In this document: piece after piece, positions 7,430 through 14,567 of the stretch
How positions within the stretch are numbered: the first letter of the stretch is position 1
How the letters are laid out: every line of letters begins with the position of its first letter
Source: Rhodothermota bacterium
GTDB taxonomy: Bacteria; Hydrogenedentota; Hydrogenedentia; Hydrogenedentales; GCA-2746185
Assembly: GCA_009885415.1 (NCBI GenBank)
Contig: VFKU01000669.1
Location: forward strand, 1-19,766
Direction of reading: 5' to 3'
DNA length: 19,766 nt
Translations under genes and position numbers: made by a program
The notes under the pieces: generated by a model
The model's input: only the letters and a program-made list of their open reading frames with translations
What the model was told of the DNA's origin: nothing
Database searches by the model: none

Positions 7430-7522
7430 GGGAGGGTCGCGCTCCCGCGCGACCGTAGGCTTCCGCCAGCGACCCTCGACGCGCTCGGTGGACGTTCGGT
7501 CGCGCGGGAGCGCGACCCTCCC
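7430..7522. repeat. Perfect 26-bp inverted repeat made of two nested hairpins
   Basis: Bases 7430-7455 are the exact reverse complement of 7497-7522, with a 41-base spacer. Each arm is itself a hairpin: GGTCGCGC (7435-7442) and GCGCGACC (7447-7454) around loop TCCC on the left, and GGTCGCGC (7498-7505) and GCGCGACC (7510-7517) around loop GGGA on the right. The right arm ends in the stop codon of the EEP-family gene, and the left arm lies just upstream of the GH31 promoter. The layout (8-bp stems, 4-base loops, paired in opposite orientation) is the same as in the 9290-9436 element, as in REP/BIME-type repeats. It may also act as a terminator between the two minus-strand genes, although it has no T-run. 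Confidence 0.85.
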
Positions 7523-8268
7523 TAGCTCTTCCGCGAGATGGACAAGTCCGCGCTGAGCGCGGCGTGGTCGGAGAGCTCCGCCCACTTCCCGCCGGAATAG
7601 ACCTCGGCATTGACGACTCCGATGCCGCGCACGAAGATACGGTCCAGGCTGAGCATCGGCGCGAAGGCGGGATAGGAGAGCGCCCGGCGTCCGCATATTG
7701 CTTCGTAGGCGTCGATCAGTCCGAGCTCGCCGGCGAATTTTTTCGTTGGCACGCCCGACCAGTCGTTCGTGTCGCCGGCGACAATGAGCGGCGCAGACTC
7801 CGGCACCTCCGCCCGTACGAAATCGCTGATCATGCGCAACTGCTTTCGCCGGCTGACGGCGGTGAGCCCAAGATGCACGCAGATGCCGTAGACCGGGCCG
7901 TGCGTCGGTAAGTCGATCTCGCAAAATAGAAATCCGCGCTGCTCGATGCGATTGGTCGAGACGTTCACCTGGCGCGACTGCACAATCGGGTAGTGCGAGA
8001 GGATCGCGTTGCCGTGGTGCCCCTCTAGGTACGCCGCGTTCTTGCCGTAGGCGAATTCCTTCCAGACCTGATCGGCGAGAAATTCATACTGCGCGGCGTC
8101 GGGCCAGCGGTCCTCGCGGGACGCTTTCTCGCGGTGCTCGCCCTGGACCTCTTGCAAAAAGACGAGATCCGCGCCCACCTCGCGGATGGCCTCCTTGAGT
8201 TCATGCAGCATGAACCGCCCGTTCATGGCGGTGTAGCCCTTGTGAATATTCAGAGTTAGAACGCGCAA
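7522..8268 (-). CDS. Endonuclease/exonuclease/phosphatase-family protein (YbhP-like)
   Basis: This 248-residue protein of the Mg-dependent EEP superfamily includes DNases, sphingomyelinases and inositol phosphatases. Active-site motifs are all present: LNIHKG (N7), FLQEV (E40), GNAILSHYPI (86-95), CVHLGL (H132), AGDTNDW (D166, N168), LDRIFV (D209) and LSDHAAL (D234, H235). There is no signal peptide or membrane segment, so a cytoplasmic enzyme is likely. The length and the TLNIHKGY opening are like the small YbhP group, whose substrate is not settled. The start is TTG (8266-8268): no ATG or GTG lies between it and an upstream in-frame stop, and moving inward would remove the first metal-site motif. 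No good ribosome site is visible. The divergent neighbour starts 117 bases away; a GATAAT on the minus strand at 8325-8330 could be its -10. Confidence 0.9.
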   Translation of the reverse strand: MRVLTLNIHKGYTAMNGRFMLHELKEAIREVGADLVFLQEVQGEHREKASREDRWPDAAQYEFLADQVWKEFAYGKNAAYLEGHHGNAILSHYPIVQSRQVNVSTNRIEQRGFLFCEIDLPTHGPVYGICVHLGLTAVSRRKQLRMISDFVRAEVPESAPLIVAGDTNDWSGVPTKKFAGELGLIDAYEAICGRRALSYPAFAPMLSLDRIFVRGIGVVNAEVYSGGKWAELSDHAALSADLSISRKS

Positions 8269-8385
8269 AACGGCAGCCGGAGGGTCCCGCGCGGCGGGGT
8301 CTATTGCATTGCCACGACGCCTGCATTATCCTGCTCTCGCCGCGGGGCGTGCAAGTGCCGCCCGGCCGGCGGGGAGGAAGACCCG

Positions 8386-8841
8386 GTGACGCGATCCGCG
8401 CTCTTCGTACGATGGGTGCTCGGGCTGAGCGCGGGCGTGTTTCTTCTCTTGGGTCTCGCGTTCATCTTTCTCCCCGGCGCGATGATTCCCGCGATGGACA
8501 TCAAGGCCGAGCCCGGCAAGGCGCTGGCCGATGTCCGCGCGGTGTACGGTGGCCTCGATCTCGCCTTCGGTATCCTGCTCGGTATCTGCTTTTTCCGCAA
8601 GGACTGGGCCAACGGTCTCGCGATCAGCGCGCTCGCGTGTACCTGTCTGTTCTTCGGCCGCTTGGTCGGCATTCTCGTGGATCCGGCGCGCGATGTCCTC
8701 ACGTTTGGCCTGTTCGCTTCGGAAGTGATCGGCGCGGTGTTGTCTGCCGTGGCGTGGTTCTTGGCGCGTCGCGAAACGGAGAATCCGGCCCTGCAAGCGC
8801 CGGCGGCGCAGAGCACGCCCTCAACCCTGGGAGCACCCTAA
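8386..8841 (+). CDS. DUF4345-like four-helix membrane protein
   Basis: The protein has 151 residues, starting at GTG 8386 with GGAGG eight bases upstream. Four hydrophobic segments are visible at about residues 7-29, 52-70, 77-98 and 105-126, with a polar alanine/proline-rich tail. The motif DVRAVYGGLDLAFG before the second helix is what I associate with DUF4345 membrane proteins (E/D-x-RA-x-YGG pattern). The family has no established function. The next gene, a cyclic-nucleotide-binding-domain protein, starts two bases after this stop, so the two form one transcription unit and may work together at the inner membrane; that link is inference. The 117-base divergent region upstream contains no convincing plus-strand promoter that I can separate from chance. 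Confidence 0.8.
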   Translation: MTRSALFVRWVLGLSAGVFLLLGLAFIFLPGAMIPAMDIKAEPGKALADVRAVYGGLDLAFGILLGICFFRKDWANGLAISALACTCLFFGRLVGILVDPARDVLTFGLFASEVIGAVLSAVAWFLARRETENPALQAPAAQSTPSTLGAP

Positions 8842-8843
8842 GC

Positions 8844-9284
8844 ATGATGGAGACGGAAGAAATCCAGAGCTTTCTCTGCGGACTTCCCTTCATGCTTGAT
8901 TTGCCCGAGAGCCTCAAGCAGCGCGTCGGCACGATTTTCGTCGATATTTCCAGTGAGGAAACGATCGAGGCCGACACTGAACTTTTCCGCGAAGGCGACA
9001 CGCGCAGCCAGGACGGGTACATCGTCCTCTCAGGCTCGGTGAAAGTCGAGAAATCCTATGCGAAATCTTCGACGGCTTTCGCGCCGGTGCTATTGGGCGA
9101 GGTCAAGCAGTTCAATCCGAGCAGCCAGCGCACGGCGACGGTCAGTGCGCGTGAAGATATCGACGTGCTGCATTTCGACTGGACCAATTTCAACGACGCG
9201 GTGTCCGCGCGGCTCGACGTCATCGACCAAGACGTCTTGCGCAGGGCGCTGCTCGGTTACGCCTGGCTCCACCTGCTGAACTAG
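8844..9284 (+). CDS. Stand-alone cyclic-nucleotide-binding-domain protein
   Basis: The protein is 146 residues from ATG 8844, with GGGAG ten bases upstream. The Crp-like beta-barrel can be followed: ELFREGDTRSQDGYIVLSGS, VKVEK, LLGEVKQFNPSSQRTATVSA, then DIDVLHFDWTNFNDAVSARL. In the LLGE to RTATV stretch the glutamate and arginine of the phosphate-binding cassette are kept (GE...R-T-A-T), although the loop is one residue longer than the common GExALLxxxxRxAT form, so nucleotide binding is plausible. There is no C-terminal DNA-binding winged helix: the protein ends after the C-helix region. It is therefore not a Crp-type regulator but a binding module that would act on a partner. The DUF4345-like membrane protein two bases upstream is the obvious candidate. 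Confidence 0.85.
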   Translation: MMETEEIQSFLCGLPFMLDLPESLKQRVGTIFVDISSEETIEADTELFREGDTRSQDGYIVLSGSVKVEKSYAKSSTAFAPVLLGEVKQFNPSSQRTATVSAREDIDVLHFDWTNFNDAVSARLDVIDQDVLRRALLGYAWLHLLN

Positions 9285-9289
9285 CCCCT

Positions 9290-9436
9290 CTTTGGACTGC
9301 GGCAGCGACAGCTGCCGCTTTACTTAGCCCAGCGGAGCTGGGCGGCTTCGCTCCGAAAACTTGGTCGCCTGCGAGTGCCCCGCCGGAGCCTTGCTCCGGC
9401 GGAGAAAGCGGCAGCTATCGCTGCCGTAGTCCAAAG
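9290..9436. repeat. Composite palindromic repeat: two 32-bp inverted copies around two more hairpins
   Basis: The left copy (9290-9321) and the reverse complement of the right copy (9405-9436) agree at 30 of 32 bases. Each holds a hairpin with arms GCGGCAGC and GCTGCCGC and a 4-base loop (GACA in the left copy). Between them are GCCCAGC/GCTGGGC with loop GGA (9327-9343) and CCGCCGGAGC/GCTCCGGCGG with loop CTT (9380-9402). Four strong hairpins thus fill the space between the CNB-domain gene and leuB. A related unit occurs at 14568-14623. There is no coding potential. Confidence 0.9.
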
Positions 9437-9458
9437 GAAGCGCCCTGCCTCACGCGTA

Positions 9459-9467
9459 TGCTAGGCT
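9459..9467 (+). promoter_or_regulatory. Extended -10 element for leuB
   Basis: TGCTAGGCT (TGn plus TAGGCT) lies 34 bases before the TTG start, giving a leader of about 28 bases that contains the GGAAGAGG ribosome site. No convincing -35 box. Confidence 0.4.
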
Positions 9468-9501
9468 CTTCGCTTTCCAACGTCATGGAAGAGGATTTAC
9501 T

Positions 9502-10596
9502 TTGAAAACGCATTCGATAGCGGTGCTCGAAGGGGACGGGATCGGCCCCGAGATCATGGCCGAGGCGCTCGGCGTACTGCGCGTGGTGGGGGAGCAGTCG
9601 GGTGTGAAATTCGCCCTGCACCCCGCGCTCTTCGGCGGGCGCGCGTATTTCGAGACCGGCAGCGCATTTCCCGACGAGACCAAAGCAATCTGCGATCGCT
9701 GCGACGCGATCCTCAAGGGGCCGATTGGTCTGAGCTTCGAAGAGTCCAAGAAAATTCCGGTGGACGAGCAACCCGAGCGCGGGGCGCTCCTGCCGCTGCG
9801 CAAGCGCTACAACACCTACGCCAATTTCCGGCCGGTGTATCTCCCCGCCGAGCTCGCGCACTTCTCGCCGCTCAAGCCGCGCGTCGTCGAGGGCGGCATC
9901 GACATCGTGATCATCCGCGAACTGGTCGGCGGGCTGTATTTCGGCGAGAAGGAAGTGGGGAAGAGGTCCGACGGCACGCGCTACGTGCGCGAGACGCTGG
10001 ACTACGACGAGCACCAGATCGCGCGCATCCTGCACGTCGCGTTCAAGGAGTCCATGGGCCGCAAGCGTGTGTTGCACAACGTCCACAAGAACAACGTCCT
10101 CAAGTCCAGCGTGCTCTGGTGCGAGATTCTCGACGAAGTCGCCCCGCACTATCCCGACGTGCAAGTGAAACACATCATCGTGGATGCGGCGGCGACCGCG
10201 CTCGTGCTCAACCCGCGCCAGTTCGACGTGATGGTCATGGAAAACATGTTCGGTGACATCCTGAGCGATCTCGGCGGCGGACTCCTCGGTTCGCTCGGGC
10301 TCATGCCGTCGGCCTGCATCGGCACCGAGAAGTCCTACTACGAACCCTCGCACGGCAGCGCGCCCGATATCGCCGGCAAAGGCATCGCCAACCCGTATTC
10401 GATGATCGGCTCCGTCGCCATGATGCTCGAAAAAAGTTTTCACATGCCCGCCGAGGCCCGCCGCATCATGGACGCCATGCGCAACGTCTTCGGCCAGGGC
10501 TTCACCACCGCCGACCTCCGCGATCCCGAAGGCAAGCTCGCACCGGTCTCCACCCGCGAATTCAGCGAGAAGGTGCTCGAACAATTGCGCGGCTGA
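9502..10596 (+). CDS. leuB: 3-isopropylmalate dehydrogenase
   Basis: This is the NAD-dependent beta-decarboxylating dehydrogenase of leucine synthesis, 364 residues as usual. Visible: AVLEGDGIGPEIM (7-19); LPLRKRYNTYANFRPV (98-112), the LRK...FANLRP substrate arginines; IRELVGGLYFGE (138-149), the IPMDH form with catalytic Tyr146; HNVHKNNVLKSS (192-203) with the catalytic Lys; VDAAATALV (227-235); ENMFGDILSDLGGG (247-260) with metal Asp252 and Asp256; and HGSAPDIAGKGIANP (284-298). The last motif and RELxGGxYFG separate it from isocitrate dehydrogenase. The VDAAATALV and SDLGGGLLGS segments are less standard than VDNAAMQLV and SDEAAVLTGS, so a related malate/tartrate-type activity is a minor alternative. 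The start is TTG with GGAAGAGG about seven bases upstream; the ATG at 9485 is out of frame. No leuC or leuD is nearby. Confidence 0.88.
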   Translation: MKTHSIAVLEGDGIGPEIMAEALGVLRVVGEQSGVKFALHPALFGGRAYFETGSAFPDETKAICDRCDAILKGPIGLSFEESKKIPVDEQPERGALLPLRKRYNTYANFRPVYLPAELAHFSPLKPRVVEGGIDIVIIRELVGGLYFGEKEVGKRSDGTRYVRETLDYDEHQIARILHVAFKESMGRKRVLHNVHKNNVLKSSVLWCEILDEVAPHYPDVQVKHIIVDAAATALVLNPRQFDVMVMENMFGDILSDLGGGLLGSLGLMPSACIGTEKSYYEPSHGSAPDIAGKGIANPYSMIGSVAMMLEKSFHMPAEARRIMDAMRNVFGQGFTTADLRDPEGKLAPVSTREFSEKVLEQLRG

Positions 10597-10625
10597 AGGA
10601 CCGGGCGGCGCGGAGTGCTTTGGTG

Positions 10626-10646
10626 GCATGGGCTTCCAGCCCATGC
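10626..10646. repeat. Intergenic hairpin, 9-bp stem and 3-base loop
   Basis: GCATGGGCT (10626-10634) and AGCCCATGC (10638-10646) are perfect arms around TCC. It lies 29 bases after the leuB stop and before the next promoter. There is no T-run. It is of the same general kind as the other short palindromes between genes in this window, but with a different sequence. Confidence 0.7.
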
Positions 10647-10671
10647 GGGATGGGCGACGCCGTCGCTGCTG

Positions 10672-10680
10672 TGCTAAACT
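10672..10680 (+). promoter_or_regulatory. Extended -10 element for the GNAT gene
   Basis: TGCTAAACT (TGn plus TAAACT). Transcription would start near 10687, after the first possible TTG (10681), which argues for the later start at 10708. Confidence 0.45.
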
Positions 10681-10707
10681 TTGGCGAAATTCCCGAGGGT
10701 GCCTTCG

Positions 10708-11214
10708 TTGTCTCAGACCTTTCAGATCCGGCCGGCGCTTGAACAAGACGTTCCGGCAATCACCGAGATTTACAATCACTACGTCGTGAACACCGCGGTC
10801 ACCTTCGACCTCGACCCCTACACGCCCGACCAGCGCCGCATGTGGTTCCGGCAATTCAAGACCAGCGGCCGCCACCAAATCGTCGTCGCCGAGCGCGCCG
10901 GCGCCGTCCTCGGCTACGCGTACAGCACCGTGTTTCGCTCTCGCGCGGCCTACGACTCCACCGTCGAGACCACCGTCTACGTCGATCGCTACGCACACCG
11001 TGGCGGCGTCGGTTCTGCACTCTATGCCGACCTCTTCGCGCGCCTCGCGAAGGAGGACGTGCACCGCGCGATCGCCTGCATCGGATTGCCCAACGAGCCC
11101 TCCGTCGCGCTGCACGAGCGGCTCGGCTTTCGGCACCTCGGCTCGCTCACCGAAGTCGGCCGCAAGTTCGGCAAGTATTGGGACATCGGCTGGTACCAGA
11201 AGTCCCTGCCCTGA
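10708..11214 (+). CDS. GNAT N-acetyltransferase, phosphinothricin-acetyltransferase-like (PAT/MnaT group)
   Basis: The 168-residue protein has the PAT-group pattern: FQIRPALEQDVPAITEIYNH, then NTAVTFD, MWF, VLGYAYSTVFRSRAAYDST, VETTVYVDRYAHRGGVGSAL (acetyl-CoA loop HRGGVG), IACIGLPNEPSVALHERLGF, and finally VGRKFGKYWDIGWYQKSL. Enzymes of this group acetylate small amino compounds such as phosphinothricin, methionine sulfoximine or related amino acids; the real substrate here is open. I chose TTG 10708 because GAGGGTG lies six to twelve bases upstream and the protein then begins at the usual distance before QIRPA; TTG 10681 precedes the likely transcription start. The kinase-like gene follows two bases after the stop, so both are probably one operon, although the functions show no direct link. 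Confidence 0.9.
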   Translation: MSQTFQIRPALEQDVPAITEIYNHYVVNTAVTFDLDPYTPDQRRMWFRQFKTSGRHQIVVAERAGAVLGYAYSTVFRSRAAYDSTVETTVYVDRYAHRGGVGSALYADLFARLAKEDVHRAIACIGLPNEPSVALHERLGFRHLGSLTEVGRKFGKYWDIGWYQKSLP

Positions 11215-11216
11215 CC

Positions 11217-11726
11217 ATGGCCGCGTCGCGCCGGAACATCGTGCTCATCGGCATGGCCGGCGCGGGCAAGAGCACCGTCGGCGTCCTGCTCGCGAAAGCC
11301 CTCTCGCGCGATTTCATCGACACCGACCTCGTGATCCAGGCCGCCGCGCGCCGCCGTTTGCAGGACATCCTCGATAGCGAAGGCACCGAGGCTTTTCGCC
11401 GCCTGGAAGAAAAGAGTGTGCTCGGCATTTCCGCGCGCGACGCCGTGATCGCCACCGGCGGCAGCGTGGTCTATAGCGTGCGAGCGATGGCGCATCTCAA
11501 GGCCGCAGGTACCATCGTCTACCTGAAACTCCCCGCGGCGGCGCTCGAACAGCGCGTCACAAACATGGATTCCCGTGGTATTGTCATTGCGCCGGGACAG
11601 AGTTTCGCCGAACTCCTCCGCGAACGCGAACCGCTCTATGAGCGCTACGCGGATGTGAGCGTCGATGGTGCAGGTCTGACGCACGAAGAAGTCGTGCAGC
11701 GGATCATCGCCGCGCTCGGCGAGTGA
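11217..11726 (+). CDS. Shikimate-kinase-like small-molecule kinase (AroK family; possible ThrB2-type homoserine kinase)
   Basis: This 169-residue P-loop kinase of the AroK fold shows: Walker A GMAGAGKST (12-20); DFIDTD (32-37, with the Asp that holds substrate and Mg); FRRLEE (60-65); IATGGSVVYS (78-87); and LREREPLYERYADV (134-147). In standard shikimate kinases the substrate loop is GGGVV and the lid carries RPLL. Here the loop is GGSVV and the lid reads SRGIVIAPGQSF. From memory this GGS/RGI subgroup is usually annotated as shikimate kinase but includes enzymes shown or proposed to be homoserine kinases (ThrB2); I cannot confirm that here. No other aromatic-pathway or threonine-pathway gene is nearby to decide. 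The 197 bases after it hold a weak CCAGC/GCTGG hairpin (11750-11763) and the next promoter. Confidence 0.85.
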   Translation: MAASRRNIVLIGMAGAGKSTVGVLLAKALSRDFIDTDLVIQAAARRRLQDILDSEGTEAFRRLEEKSVLGISARDAVIATGGSVVYSVRAMAHLKAAGTIVYLKLPAAALEQRVTNMDSRGIVIAPGQSFAELLREREPLYERYADVSVDGAGLTHEEVVQRIIAALGE

Positions 11727-11843
11727 CGCGCTCATGGCCCCGCGGCGTTCCAGCGACTGCTGGATAAACGCCACGATCGAACGCTCAGCCAGCAGTTGTA
11801 GAAAAACTTCGATAGCGCCCCGTCCGAGGGTTCCGCCGGCCCG

Positions 11844-11852
11844 TGCTACACT
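11844..11852 (+). promoter_or_regulatory. Extended -10 element for the HEAT-repeat gene
   Basis: TGCTACACT (TGn plus TACACT). The leader would be about 65 bases before ATG 11924. No clear -35 box. Confidence 0.4.
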
Positions 11853-11923
11853 ATAGGTACTGAATACGGGTGCGCGGATTGTTGTCCGCGTCCCTGGGGA
11901 ATCGGTATCGGTCGGGGGATACC

Positions 11924-13825
11924 ATGCGCGTACGACTTTTTTCCTGGATCATCGCCGCGACTCTTGCGCTCGCCGCGCAGGGGGCCGCTCGCGCGGAGGA
12001 CGGCGCCCGTCTCGACGAGGCCTTCGTGGGACTGCGCGCGTGGAGCGGCGGTCCTGAGACCCCGGCGCACAAGACGATCCGCAGTTATGTCGAAGAGGCC
12101 ACGGCGGTCTATAAGGTGCGCGTCGACGCCGAGCGCCGCCTCGTCGAAGTGCTCGAGGCCGAGAGCGTGGCCAAACCCGCCAAGCAATTCGCCGCGGATC
12201 AGTTGTACCGCCTCAGCGATGAGGACACCGTGCCGGCCTTCGAGCGCCTGCTCGCGCGCGCCGACACATGGGACCTCGCCAGCACCGGCCTCGAACGCAT
12301 CAAGCATCCAAAGGCCGGCCAGGCGCTCATCGCCGCCGCCGAGTACGCCCAGGGCGATCGCCTGATCGGGATTATCGATGCGCTCGGCAACCGCCACGAT
12401 TCCGTGGCCGTGCCCACGCTGCGTACGCGCGCGGAGGACGGCGACGCGAACACGACGCAGGCCGCGCTCACCGCGCTCGGAAAAATTCCTGGCGCGGAGT
12501 CCATGCGCGCGTTGGAGTGGTGCCGAAAAAATCTCACGCGCAAGATGCGGCCCGCCGCCACCTTGGCTTACCTGCAATGCGGCCAGAGCTCGCTCGCGCG
12601 AGGCGACACCAAGACCGCGATCGCGCTCTTCGAGGGCCTGCTGCTGGATTTTGAGCCGGTCGAAGTGCAGGCCGAGGGCCTGCGCGGACTCATCAAGGCG
12701 CGCGGCGATTCGGCCGTGCCGACCATCATCGAAGCGCTCACCAGCGGCATCCCAGAGCTCGAGGCCGTCGCCGCCGCCGAGGCGCACACCGTGCCCGGAC
12801 GAAAGGCGACGGACGCTTTCATCGCCGCGTATCCGGACCTGACCCACGAAAACCAGGCGGTGCTCCTGCGCGCTCTGGGCGAGCGCCGAGACGAGGCCGC
12901 GTTGCCGACGCTGCTGCTCGCTGCGCAGAGCCGCGTGCCGACCGTGCGCCTCGCGGCGCTGGATTCGCTCGGGCGTTTCAATCATCCCGATGCTGTGCAG
13001 GTCCTGCTCAAAGCCGCCGTGACTGGTCCGGCCGACGAACAGGCGCTTGCGCGCCAGGCCCTCGAAAAGTTGGACCACCCCGAGTTGAACGATCAGTTGC
13101 TCGTGGCCGCGATGAGCGCCGACAACACCGTGCGCGCCGAGGCGATAAAGATGCTCGCGGCGCGCGGCGCGCACGAGGGCGTGCCCGTGCTCCTGCGCAT
13201 CGCCGAGCGCGACGTGAAGTCCGTGCGGCTCGAGGCGCTCAAGGCCCTCGGCAAGGTCGGCGCCATCGCGGAGTTGACGCCCATGGTCGGCATGATGACC
13301 AACGAATGGACCGACGAAGAACGCGCGGCTATCGGTGAGGCGATCATCGCCGTCGCGCGGCGCTCGCCCGAGGGCGAGGCGCGCACCGATCCGATCGGCA
13401 AGGCGCTGACGAGCGCATCACCAAACGAAAGTGTGCGCCTCTCGCTCGTGTCCATCCTCGGCGCCATCGCGGACGACACGGGTCTGCCGGCCTTGCAGTC
13501 CACTGCGAAAAAGCCGGGCGGCCGCGTGCAACGCGCCGCGGTCGAGACACTCGCCGGCTGGCCGAACGCCGCGCCGCTCGAGACCCTGGACAAGATCGCG
13601 CGCATGGACAAGGATCCTACTATCCGTTCTGTCGCGATCGAAGGCGCCCTGCGCCAGCTCGAGCGCGACCTGGCCATCCCTGAGACGCAACGGCTCAAAT
13701 ACTTCGGAAGCCTCGCCGCCGCCGCGCAGACGCCCGAACAAAAGCAGCGAATTGCGCAGGCGCTCGCCGTGATGTCGCACCCGGACGCCCAAAAACTTCG
13801 CCAGAAACTGGTCGGCGGGGCCTGA
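11924..13825 (+). CDS. Exported HEAT-repeat protein
   Basis: The protein has 633 residues from ATG 11924, chosen because GGGGGAT lies just before it and a signal peptide starts there (RVRLFSWIIAATLALAAQGA, cut probably after ARA before EDG). The frame is open 18 codons upstream without such features. From about residue 75 onward the protein is a run of paired helices of roughly 30 residues with the HEAT pattern, for example VPTLRTRAEDGDANTTQAAL, VPTVRLAALDSLGRFNHPDA, EAIKMLAARGAHEGVPVLLR and SVRLEALKALGKVGAIAELT. Such alpha-solenoids usually bind other proteins. There is no catalytic domain and no lipobox, so a periplasmic scaffold or adaptor is likely. It has its own promoter and is followed 72 bases later by a cyclophilin-type lipoprotein, also exported. 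The partner is unknown. Confidence 0.88.
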   Translation: MRVRLFSWIIAATLALAAQGAARAEDGARLDEAFVGLRAWSGGPETPAHKTIRSYVEEATAVYKVRVDAERRLVEVLEAESVAKPAKQFAADQLYRLSDEDTVPAFERLLARADTWDLASTGLERIKHPKAGQALIAAAEYAQGDRLIGIIDALGNRHDSVAVPTLRTRAEDGDANTTQAALTALGKIPGAESMRALEWCRKNLTRKMRPAATLAYLQCGQSSLARGDTKTAIALFEGLLLDFEPVEVQAEGLRGLIKARGDSAVPTIIEALTSGIPELEAVAAAEAHTVPGRKATDAFIAAYPDLTHENQAVLLRALGERRDEAALPTLLLAAQSRVPTVRLAALDSLGRFNHPDAVQVLLKAAVTGPADEQALARQALEKLDHPELNDQLLVAAMSADNTVRAEAIKMLAARGAHEGVPVLLRIAERDVKSVRLEALKALGKVGAIAELTPMVGMMTNEWTDEERAAIGEAIIAVARRSPEGEARTDPIGKALTSASPNESVRLSLVSILGAIADDTGLPALQSTAKKPGGRVQRAAVETLAGWPNAAPLETLDKIARMDKDPTIRSVAIEGALRQLERDLAIPETQRLKYFGSLAAAAQTPEQKQRIAQALAVMSHPDAQKLRQKLVGGA

Positions 13826-13831
13826 TCGTTC

Positions 13832-13860
13832 TTGATCGCCGATCCGCCGCCGCGTAAACT
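13832..13860 (+). promoter_or_regulatory. Sigma70-type promoter for the cyclophilin gene
   Basis: TTGATC (13832-13837) and TAAACT (13855-13860) are separated by 17 bases, the best-spaced promoter in the window. It lies directly after the stop of the HEAT-repeat gene and gives a leader of about 30 bases. Confidence 0.55.
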
Positions 13861-13897
13861 TCCTTCCCGGTGACGGGGCCACGGGGGAAGCGCGGCA

Positions 13898-14557
13898 ATG
13901 ATACGTCGGCCATGTGCGACGCGCGCTTCCTTTCTTGTCCTCACCGCCGCGCTGATGGTCTCGTGCGGATCGCCCGCCAGACCGAAATCCGATTCAAAGA
14001 CAACCCCGCCGGCGTCCCCGGCGTCCAGGGAGACATCCATGGCCGCGATCCAAGCTCTCAATGCCACGATCCACACCAGCAAGGGCGACATCCACCTCGT
14101 CCTCCATGCCGACAAGACGCCGATCACGGTGGCGAACTTCGTCAACCTCGCGCAGCGCGGGTTCTATAACGACAAGAAATTCCATCGCGTCATCGATAAT
14201 TTCATGGTCCAGGGCGGCTGCCCGCAGGGCACCGGTACCGGCGGGCCGGGCTACAAATTCGAAGACGAGTTCGTCCCCGGCCTCCGCCACGACGGTCCCG
14301 GCATCCTCTCGATGGCCAATGCCGGCCCCGGCACCAATGGCAGCCAATTCTTTATCACGCACGTGCCCACGGCCTGGCTCGACAACAAACACACCGTCTT
14401 CGGCCGCGTCGTGAGCGAGGCGGACCAGAAGGTCGTCAACAGCATCAAAGGCGGCGACAAGATTACGACCATCGAAATCGAGGGGGACACCGCGCCGCTC
14501 TTCGCCGCGACCAAAGCGCATCTCGACAAATGGAACGCCGTCCTCGCCAAGAAGTAA
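13898..14557 (+). CDS. Cyclophilin-type peptidyl-prolyl cis-trans isomerase, lipoprotein
   Basis: This 219-residue protein catalyses proline cis-trans isomerisation, helping folding of exported proteins. The N-terminus is a lipoprotein signal: MIRRPCATRASFLVLTAALM followed by VSC, with the lipobox Cys at 23, then a Ser/Pro/Thr-rich linker to about residue 48. The cyclophilin domain follows: TSKGDIHLVL, KTPITVANFVNLAQRGFYND, FHRVIDNFMVQGGCPQGTG, GGPGYKFEDEF, GILSMANAGPGTNGSQFFIT, AWLDNKHTVFGRVV. The catalytic Arg (FHRVI) and the F..Q, GSQFFIT and LD.KHTVFG elements are complete, so it should be active. ATG 13898 has GGGGGAAG seven bases upstream. A second ATG inside (MAAIQAL) would give a cytoplasmic form but lacks need: the signal peptide is good. 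Anchoring in the inner or outer membrane facing the periplasm is expected. Confidence 0.93.
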   Translation: MIRRPCATRASFLVLTAALMVSCGSPARPKSDSKTTPPASPASRETSMAAIQALNATIHTSKGDIHLVLHADKTPITVANFVNLAQRGFYNDKKFHRVIDNFMVQGGCPQGTGTGGPGYKFEDEFVPGLRHDGPGILSMANAGPGTNGSQFFITHVPTAWLDNKHTVFGRVVSEADQKVVNSIKGGDKITTIEIEGDTAPLFAATKAHLDKWNAVLAKK

Positions 14558-14567
14558 CAGGAACTTA

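Noticed and set aside
7430..9436. CRISPR-like repeats
   Set aside because: The repeats are inverted hairpins, not direct repeats with regular unique spacers, and no cas gene is present.
9415..11136. Long open frame of 573 codons on the minus strand
   Set aside because: It runs opposite leuB and the GNAT gene, whose families are clear; the translation is rich in Arg, Asp, Val, Gly and His as expected from the antisense of GC-rich genes.
11846..14145. Two long minus-strand frames (11846-13174 and 13093-14145)
   Set aside because: They lie antisense to the HEAT-repeat and cyclophilin genes, which have signal peptides, ribosome sites and family motifs.
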